From positions 41,532,501 to 41,596,500 of the forward strand of contig NC_080574.1 in the NCBI RefSeq assembly GCF_029962835.1: a stretch of DNA of 64,000 nucleotides, read 5' to 3'. Position 1 is the stretch's first letter. Every line of letters begins with the position of its first letter. Of the stretch, positions 57,273 to 64,000 are shown in pieces. Source of the stretch: Magnolia sinica. Its lineage: Eukaryota; Streptophyta; Magnoliopsida; Magnoliales; Magnoliaceae. Made by a program: the position numbers and the translations under genes. The notes beneath the pieces are model-generated. The model was given only the letters and a program-made list of their open reading frames with translations, was not told where the DNA came from and did no database searches.

Positions 57273-57785
57273 TTTCTCAGATCATCACAAAATCCCTAAA
57301 TCCAGCTTTCTTAGCTGCATCCGAAGCCGATCCGATCGATTCTTCATTCATCTCAGCAATCACAGAAGGAAATCAAGAAACTGATCTCTCTAAAGTATGT
57401 TTCATATCCCAATTCTCCGAAATCTGTGTTGAAATCCATGCAATCTCTTACGTTTGTATGTCCCGTCTGCAAAGCGGTCCAAAACACTCGTTTTCATCTC
57501 CGTCGGACGCGTTTGACCCCACCGATGCATTATAATCCTTCTCTCCACCGTCGATTACTGATGGGAATCAAGGATCTGGTGGATCAGAGGTTTTCAAGAC
57601 GGAGAATGTGTACATTCAGGTGGCCGTTGATTTACTGCTTGCCGCTCATTTCCAGGTCCTGAATTCTCCAAATGTTGATCTCCAATGGAAGAAGCTTCTG
57701 GATTGCCTGATCAAGAGCGCAATCGAGCCGTTAGATTGGCTACCAGAAGAGCAGGACAGGTTTTACAGGCTTCTCCAAGAGAAGG
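57144..57785 (+). pseudogene. Cargo 1: 5' part of an unrecognised host gene
   Basis: Exon 1 (57144-57212) encodes MKSSTVQTPQKAAIRRSKEK plus SHK, with donor AAG|GTGCGT. A CT-rich intron ends CTCAG at 57280. Exon 2 (57281 to about 57785) encodes IITKSLNPAFLAASEADPID, then SFISAITEGNQETDLSK, and further on, after one in-frame TAA (about 57530), GGSEVFKTENVYIQVAVDLL and NSPNVDLQWKKLLDCLIKSA to EEQDRFYRLLQEK before GTATGG. The frame stays in phase for about 500 nt with a single stop, which supports former coding. I do not recognise the protein; it is Lys/Arg-rich at the start and helical later. Confidence 0.55.
57228..57268. repeat. (CT)n microsatellite in the cargo-1 intron
   Basis: An uninterrupted CT tract of about 40 bp forming the pyrimidine tract before the exon 2 acceptor of cargo 1. 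Confidence 0.93.
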
Positions 57786-58889
57786 TATGGATCGGATTAC
57801 TCCGTGTTTTCATGTGGATCATTTCGGTGTCAGTCATCATGGATCGAGATGCCCGAACTGGGACGGGATTTCCTGGCATGACGCCTCCTACATAACGGTT
57901 TCTAGGGATGGCACGTGCGTTGCATGTGAGACGGAGGCCGAAATGAGATGACAAAGTGGTTAAAAAAAAAAAAAAAAACACAGACAATTGATACACATTA
58001 CCTCTCTTTTTTTTAAAGCTCGAAATTCAAGGTACTGAAATTGGACGGATCTAGTGGATGAACTTACTTGTCCAGGCAAGTATCTATTTTCTCTTATACC
58101 TTATGAAAACCTCAGAGAATTAAATGATTGTAATTATATGGAGATTGATTGAAACTGAAACTCCTGTTCTTAATTATGTTGTAGGCAAACTGTGAGATTA
58201 CTAATGCAAGAAACTAGGTGATCGTTGTCAAACAAATATGAGTTTTCCACTTGCTATCCTAAACATGACCCCTAATAATGGAATCCATGCCTCAACATGA
58301 TAAAAATCATTACCTTTCTTTTCTTTTCCCTTGGAATACATGTATCCAGACAAGTATCCAAGTTATGAAGCACTCCATCTACATATCTATGCACCGAAAT
58401 ACAAGGTCTCAACCATTAATTTGTCATGCCCTACTGATTGGAACAACTTTGCCACCAATTGAAAGGCTTCTGTAAATTGAATGTTGACCATTGGTTGGAG
58501 TTTTCCTAGCCATCCATTTGCATCCTCAAAAGTTCTCTGAACAATGGATAGGATCACCCGAATTGTGTGATTTCTGGAGAAACACTTTTTCAACTTCAAA
58601 TTTGGAACATTTTCCTAATCCACAGTGGGCCCATTAGGTCAATGGTATGGTTCACCCAAAAATGTTCCATGGATCACCAAACAATGTTAGAGACTTGTAT
58701 GAATGGGCACATCCAGACCCGATAAATCCTCATTGTTTAGAAGAATTTGAACAGGGCAGATCATGCTTCACAGATTCTGCATGTTTTCACTTGCTAACAA
58801 AAACAAGCAGTATGTTTGATAATTCAAGAAATAACAAGACTTGTTAGTTAAAGATATACTTCCATTCTAATTAGTGATTGTTGATGTAG
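57786..58889. other. Spacer between cargo 1 and cargo 2
   Basis: No coding sequence recognised. It includes an A17 run near 57963 and dispersed-repeat-like text at 58430-58650. Confidence 0.5.
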
Positions 58890-59065
58890 GTTATACTCTG
58901 CATCTTTTCTGTTGCAAATTCCCTTTCAACCTTAGCAAGGGCATTCTCATTTGCTTTTGGTGATTTACGTGCTGCAGTTCAGGTGCATACTAAGCTTCTG
59001 AACAAGCTTATCAATGCACCTGTAATATCTTTTGATCAAAATCCAAGTGGAAGGATACTTAACAG
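58890..59065 (+). pseudogene. Cargo 2: one exon of an ABC transporter, subfamily C (MRP type)
   Basis: The exon lies between GATGTAG and GTCAGA. Its translation contains LCIFSVANSLSTLARAFSFA, GDLRAAVQVHTKLLNKLINA and SFDQNPSGRILNR. This is the intracellular loop between transmembrane helices of the second membrane domain in ABCC transporters ('...A...VH..LL..I..AP..FFD..P.GRILNR'), closest by memory to the ABCC13/MRP11 type. It is open with no stop and has intact splice sites. None of the other 10 or more exons is present, so it cannot encode a transporter. Confidence 0.85.
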
Positions 59066-61004
59066 GTCAGAATAGGATATAGCATCTCAAAGCTTCATTC
59101 TCTTTTGTATGGTTTTGGTGAGCCCTCATGAACCTCTCTACATGCAGCTTACATGCCAACCTGGCACATGTAGCAGACATCCGAACCATGCAAACAGTGG
59201 GGCTCACTGTGTAGATGAACTGGCCCAAAAATTGGCCTTGTCAGCTCATCAGGTAACACATCTATGGGTGAATCTTATCCACTGACAATTTTTTAAACCC
59301 ATCCATTATGTTTGTAAACGTGTGGCCACCTTATGAGTTGATCTGCCCTTCTTAGCCATGTATCTACATACATGTCCACCTGATGCATGGCCTGGACTTC
59401 CATATCATGAAGTTGCCATGCGTGTCCACATATAGAGATACATGTGGAAAGGTGCGCGTGGGCTTAGCAGAACTCCTATATGGTGTATTTGTTTATATAT
59501 TAGTCTTTAATATCTGATTGGACTATTTTAATTCTTTATGATCATATTTCTTAATACTACCTAGATAAAGTATGTTGTTAAGACATTTAATTGATATGTG
59601 CAGATTCTGTTCTTGCTTCTATTATGACCGTTTTGGTATATCTACAAAAAATTGCAGGTATGTGTCTAATACAATTTCTTTCTGCTAATATTTATTCCTT
59701 AATGATGAGCATACTTGGGATGATGATGATAGTAAAAAACCAAATTATTTATTTTCAAGTTAATCTGTATGGTTTTATGATTATGTCCATTTTCTTAGTT
59801 TATTTCTAAGAAAGTAGGCAAAACTAGTATTTTTAAGAAAGCAGAATAGCAGTAGGCAAAAGAGAGCATGCATGTAGGTAATTTTCAAGAACCGAGCTGA
59901 AAATCATATAATTCTGTAGAGTTTTTATTTGCATATTCATTTGTCTATGGGTATGACGAAGAAAGGGCAAGTCATACTGGTTTTGGTACCCAGACGAGTC
60001 ACGTTCTGAAACGCTACTTAAATCCATGCCCAGTGGGGTACATGGAGCCCACAAATAAATGATAATAAACATCTAGTCATTGTTTTTGCTGAAAATACTA
60101 ATCATTTTCACAAATTATTGTGGCAATGAAATAAGCACACTGCTGATTTTTGAATTTGGAGCATCACCACCAAGAAGCTAAACTGTTGTTTGGAATAATT
60201 CTAAGATACATTCAAGGTTTTTCTTTGTTTGAGCCTGTTTAAACTTGTGTGCCATGTGAGGAGTAACTGCCAAGTTCAGAATGGTAACAACTCTTCCAAC
60301 AGAACAGGGAAAAGTTATATGATAATCTAGATTGTACAAATAACTTAACCGATTGTGCTTTGAGCATAAAACAGAATTTCACCAGCCACATGAAATTAAT
60401 CATTTGATTTTGCCTTGGAATTTAAACCATTCACTGTTAACCATCCATTTGATAACCATCAATCAAATGATGATTATCTTTGATTTATTAATGGAATTTT
60501 GAAATGATAAATAGCCATGCATGAGTGTCACATTTGAGGAAGATGACTCACAAAACTACCATTTTCAAGATGTTTGTGAGCTCTGACATGTATGATGACT
60601 CCTTTGATAGTTAACTACAATTTTAAGAAAAATGGTGGTAACTCTTCCAACATACACATGTCACGGTTATATGACAATCCAGGCTGTCCAATTGCTTGCC
60701 CAATTGTGTTCGGAGCATAAAGTTACACAGGTAACCACATATCCGGGCCATCCTAATTGCTGGCCCAACTGATATTTCAATTTGGCCCTTTGGAATTTGA
60801 GCCAATCGCTGTTTGACTTTTAACCGTCAAATGGTTGGTTAGGATTGGTTGATTAGTGGGAATTTCGTCACATGGTCCATTCATTAGGCCCTGAACAGGC
60901 CTTCAATGCAGGAGGAACTATTCCTAAATCATTGAAATCTGTAAAAGAAACCGTGGTATCCATGCTTCAGCTTAAATCAGAAACAGCTGGGGCTAAAAAT
61001 CAAA
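59066..61004. other. Spacer between cargo 2 and cargo 3
   Basis: AT-rich, mostly intron-like. One exon-shaped segment (59601-59657, after TGTGCAG and before GTATGT) encodes SVLASIMTVLVYLQKIA; I could not assign it. The stretch 60872-61000 is open (EQAFNAGGTIPKSLKSVKET) but also unassigned. Two similar phrases, 'GGTAACTCTTCCAACA', at about 60281 and 60646 suggest an internal duplication. Confidence 0.5.
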
Positions 61005-61115
61005 ACAGGGATTTTCTTCATCATTGGTGTGGTGCTAAATGCAGTTGCCTAGGACCTTGCCATGCTCATTATAGGAAGGATCTTCCTGGGGTGTGGAGTC
61101 GGCTTCACTAATCAT
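61005..61115 (+). pseudogene. Cargo 3a: sugar transport protein (STP) fragment
   Basis: The translation FFIIGVVLNAVA, a stop, then DLAMLIIGRIFLGCGVGFTN matches the third and fourth membrane helices of plant monosaccharide/H+ symporters ('FLAGAVLNAAA.DLAMLIIGRILLGVGVGFTNQ'). One TAG replaces the residue before DLAML. It is followed by 100 bp of unrelated sequence before the next STP piece. Confidence 0.85.
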
Positions 61116-61215
61116 GTCTTTTTCTAGTTCCACTTCCGATTTATTCTTTATTTTATTTTAATTTAGTTCTATTTAATCAACAAATCTGGCCCACCACCAA
61201 TTTCCCATATCGAAT

Positions 61216-61510
61216 TACGGTGGTGGTGCGGACCAGAACTCACAATCCATCTTAGGCTAGCTGGGATCCCAACCCTCCTCCTGACTGTCAGCTCCATTCT
61301 GGTTGTTGACACTCCTAAAAACCTCATAGAGCGTGGCCACCTCAAAAAATTGAAGGTAGTGCTCAAGAAGATCTGTGGAACCAGCAACGTTGAGCCTGAG
61401 TTCCTGGAGCTTATGGAGGCAAGCCGTGTGGCCAAGGAAGTAAAGCACCCATTCAGGAACCTCCTCAAGCGATGCAGCCGCCCACAGCTGATTATTGATG
61501 TGGTCATGCA
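61216..61510 (+). pseudogene. Cargo 3b: second fragment of the same STP gene
   Basis: The translation WWCGPELTIHLRLAGIPTLL, then SSILVVDTPKNLIERGHLKK, EPEFLELMEASRVAKEVKHP and FRNLLKRCSRPQLIIDVVMQ follows the STP order from helix 6 through the central cytoplasmic loop ('SRVAKEVKHPFRNLL..RNRPQL'). It stops where STP genes continue with IFQQFTGIN. About 45 codons that should separate it from the first piece are lost. Both pieces are on the + strand in the correct order, so one STP segment was captured and then eroded. Confidence 0.88.
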
Positions 61511-61774
61511 AGTCAGCCTCCCTGGCTTTATAAGTATAAAACACCCATAACAAATGACAAAACGGGTCATTTTCATAGCTAGACCTGATTAGTCTGATTT
61601 AGTTATCTTTAATTTCAGTGATCCACTGCAGTACCAAACACCCACAATGATTAACGATGTGGGTCATCTTCATTGGTAATGCTAGTGCCCAGTTTCTGGA
61701 ATTTTCTTTCCTTTTCTTTCTTTTCTAAGTCTACAAGAGCATCCTGTAAAATCCTTCAATTTCTCATTGTGCAG

Positions 61775-61938
61775 GAAGGATGTGGTGTCACTGCCGAATG
61801 ATTTATCTGCCCATGTCGTACTATGGGAAGAGGTTTGTTGGTCCAATCACACCATTAATTTTTTCATTGAGAAAGGAGCTCTACATGACCCCGTATCAAC
61901 AAGTAGATTGGAATCAAGCCTACAATTTTTGTGCAAAG
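61775..61938 (+). pseudogene. Cargo 4: one exon of an oxidosqualene cyclase
   Basis: An exon between TTGTGCAG and GTTAGG. The translation [20 protein letters not shown], then [20 protein letters not shown] and [12 protein letters not shown] is diagnostic of plant oxidosqualene cyclases (cycloartenol, lupeol and amyrin synthases: '[25 protein letters not shown]'). These enzymes cyclise 2,3-oxidosqualene to sterol or triterpene skeletons at the ER. One Leu codon of MSYLYGKR is missing. The frame and splice sites are intact, but the catalytic DCTAE exon is not present. Confidence 0.92.
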
Positions 61939-62292
61939 GTTAGGTTAGTTACATCAGTGTCTTTCTGATGCACTCCTCAATAAGTTTGTTTTTGTTGTTT
62001 TTTTTTAAATAAAAAATTTTAAAAAAATTCTTGTATTGTTTACCTATGGACGTGAACACTGTAATCAGCCATTCAATCTTTTTGTAAATGGATTATTGGT
62101 AAAACTTCATGATTTTGGGAAACAACAAGTTGGGTGAGTGGCCATCACTGTGGGTTTGAGTTTACTAGAACTAGATAGCTCTTACTTCACTCAAAACCTA
62201 CATCAACAAAGAGGAGTAATGTTTTTTCTTCCATTTTCTGAAGCTGTTATAGTTTTTGAGTTTACTAGAACTAGATAGCTCTGATTTTACAG
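61939..62292. other. Spacer between cargo 4 and cargo 5
   Basis: Intron-like DNA with a direct repeat of TTTACTAGAACTAGATAGCT at about 62160 and 62259. No coding sequence. Confidence 0.5.
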
Positions 62293-62389
62293 GACGATTG
62301 TTTACAAAGGTCAACTAAATCCAGGTCAGCTAAATGGCTACTATTATGGAGATCTTGGCCAGGAAAGGTTTACAAGCTACATGGCCCTG
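62293..62389 (+). pseudogene. Cargo 5: one exon of glutamate synthase (GOGAT)
   Basis: An exon between TTTTACAG and GTAAAT. The translation [20 protein letters not shown], then [12 protein letters not shown] matches the N-terminal glutaminase domain of plastid glutamate synthase ('[39 protein letters not shown]'). The family transfers the amide nitrogen of glutamine to 2-oxoglutarate. The exon ends exactly where the family continues with VHSRFSTN. No other GOGAT exon is visible. Confidence 0.9.
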
Positions 62390-63494
62390 GTAAATATACT
62401 CACCATTCTCCATAATTTTTGATCGAAAACTCCACATTTTAACAGCAAGGAAAAAAAAAATTGGGAATTCATTGGTGAAGGGACATACATAAGGTTGAGC
62501 AATGAGTTGGAATTTGACCGATTTTTAAGTTGTCCTACTGTCTTATTAGTTATTACTTTATTAAATTTCCTTGCTGGATGCCTTCAATAAGTTTGTGAAG
62601 AACCATGGTGTGTGCATTGAATAAACTTGATGAAGTGCTCCTATGACAGCAATTAAGGATGGTATTCCAATTTAAATGTGGATGAGACATTTTATTAGGT
62701 TGATGTAGCTTTAGGTTTCAGTGATACTTGTTTCCATCTTCTATCTGATCTTGGAATACTTGCGTTCTTCTTTCATCCTATTTGAATTGCATGATCTTTG
62801 ATGGTTTTTACTGATAATCTTCAATCTATTTGAGCCTACACCAACAAATTGTGCTGCGAACTATGAATTTTTTTTATTTTTTATTTTTATTTTTGACAAT
62901 TGATTTTATTCAGAAACAAAAAGGAAACAAAGGCAGCAACAAAACAGGGATACCAAAACAGTGATCATCCAATCTCATGCTCTATTTTCTTTAGATTCTT
63001 TCATTTGATATTTCTTTTTATTTGCTCTTTTAAATTCATCCCAGACCGTTTGTTTGATTTCTTTTTGTGCAATCTATGGGGTATATCACGCTTTTGTATG
63101 ATCTCTCTTGATTTATGTCTATCCTCTTACAATTTTGTGTTTCTATTTTCAGGCAAACATAGGTACATATCTCGTATCAATGGCCAAACAGCACATTATG
63201 TTGCTTCCTCAAGAAGGAGACCTCCAACAGTCCCAGTCTCAGTGCCCTGTGGTGCAATTCCCAAAAAAACACAACCAAGGAAAAATTCTCTCAATGAAGC
63301 CAGCAGTAGCAATGACAGAAATCATGGATGTACAACAACAGCAGCAATGGCAGTTTGTTTGTTTTGAAAACTTTAAATATACCATTAATTGTTTTGTTGG
63401 TATTGTGTTGATTGTTGTCTTGATGGATGTTAAATGCGTGAAACATGCACAGGTTCCATCATTGGTTGATTATAATATTGTTAGCTTTTGTTGA
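62390..63494. other. Last interior stretch of the CACTA element, possible sixth cargo exon
   Basis: AT-rich up to about 63150. A TTTCTATTTTCAG acceptor then precedes an open segment (63153 to about 63490) that reads YLVSMAKQHIMLLPQEGDLQ and, in another frame, SRINGQTAHYVASSRRRPPT. Codon use is not decisive and I recognise neither product. If real it would be the 3' exon of a cargo transcript. Confidence 0.35.
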
Positions 63495-63499
63495 TAGAA

Positions 63500-63990
63500 A
63501 CTAGATTTAGCCTCGGTTATTAATAAATGATGTTAAAAATTGAATTTAGCCTCAGTTGACGACAACAAAGGCTAAATTCATCTCTAGTCTCGGTTTTGCC
63601 TCAGTTACCTAAACTGAGACTATAACTCCCATGGCTAAAGGTTGTAGCCTCGGTTATTGAGAACCGAGGTTAAAAATAGTTTTAGCTTCGGTTAGAGGCA
63701 ATTGAGGCTAAATTTGGATTTAGTCTCAGTTGGAAACAATGGAGGCTAAAATTTTAATTTAGCCTCATTTCGAGAAAACTGAAGCTAAAATATTCTTTTA
63801 GCTTCACTTGAAGAACCAAGGCTATAAATGTCATTTTAGCCTCGGTTGCTAAAACTGAGGCTAAAGCATTTAGCCACGGGGGTTTCAACCTCGGTTTAAA
63901 TAACTGAGGCAAAACTGAGGCTAAAGGTTTTAGCTTCAGTTTTTAACCTTTTTAGCCACAGTTTTGAACTGAGGCTAAAGCCCCCTTTTC
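63500..63990. repeat. Right subterminal repeat array of the CACTA element
   Basis: About a dozen units with TTTAGCCTCGGTT and its inversion AACTGAGGCTAAA, more diverged and less regularly spaced than at the left end. The same core motif at both ends confirms that they belong to one element. Confidence 0.9.
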
Positions 63991-64000
63991 TTGTAGTGTG

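Larger units (their letters stand above)
55436..63998 (+). mobile_element. Non-autonomous CACTA element carrying fragments of several host genes (Pack-CACTA)
   Basis: The left end is CACTACAGGAAAGTAGGCCT then TTAGCCTC. The right end is GGCTAAAGCCCCCTTTTCTT then GTAGTG, whose reverse complement starts CACTACAAGAAAAGGGGGCT. The left 3-bp flank is TGC; the right flank shows TG before the window ends, consistent with a TGC duplication. Subterminal arrays of inverted TAGCCTCGGTT units occupy both ends. The 6.9-kb interior has no transposase and instead holds fragments of an unrecognised gene, ABCC, STP, oxidosqualene cyclase and glutamate synthase genes, all on the + strand. It would need an autonomous CACTA transposase in trans. 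Confidence 0.93.

Overview
The window is eukaryotic nuclear DNA from a flowering plant. The evidence is spliced genes with GT-AG introns, a plant glutamate-receptor-like gene, FAR1, ARF, sugar-transporter and oxidosqualene-cyclase sequences, and plant-type CACTA, Ty3/gypsy, Ty1/copia and LINE elements. Very long TE-filled introns and a recurring 'GGGCCCACCATGATG'-type foldback repeat would suit a large woody genome such as a magnoliid; that taxonomic guess is weak.

Layout. Positions 1-4310 are a degenerate telomere-like array, mostly 6-bp CCTAAA, CCTATAA and CCTTAA variants rather than the plant CCCTAAA heptamer. It has a higher-order structure and is interrupted by a Ty1/copia RT remnant and one exon of a DNA-3-methyladenine glycosylase I gene. 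Positions 4400-8900 hold pieces of CACTA transposons (two right ends, one transposase-like exon) and a lone first exon of an ADP-ribosylation factor gene. A FAR1-like pseudogene (8900-9576) abuts a CACTA end. Positions 10.6-12.4 kb carry a cluster of foldback palindromes.

The main gene is a clade-II-like glutamate receptor (GLR), 13128-54991, + strand. Its five inferred exons sum to 2724 nt, giving 907 codons plus a stop, with canonical GT-AG boundaries and open frames throughout. Intron 1 (10.1 kb) contains an antisense glutaredoxin-domain gene with two apparent 1-bp frameshifts, an internally deleted Ty3/gypsy element and a 5'-truncated LINE with a 15-bp TSD. Intron 2 (27.2 kb) contains a 6.8-kb non-coding-type LTR element with a tRNA-Asp primer site, and a 16.9-kb Tat-lineage Ty3/gypsy element that itself carries a roughly 6-kb LINE.

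Downstream of the GLR gene, 55436-63998 is a complete, non-autonomous CACTA element (8.56 kb). Both termini are visible and the flanks agree with a 3-bp TSD. It carries fragments of at least five unrelated host genes, all on the + strand and several with exact exon boundaries: an unrecognised gene with its start region, an ABCC transporter, an STP sugar transporter, an oxidosqualene cyclase and a glutamate synthase. This Pack-CACTA gene shuffler is the most interesting object in the window.
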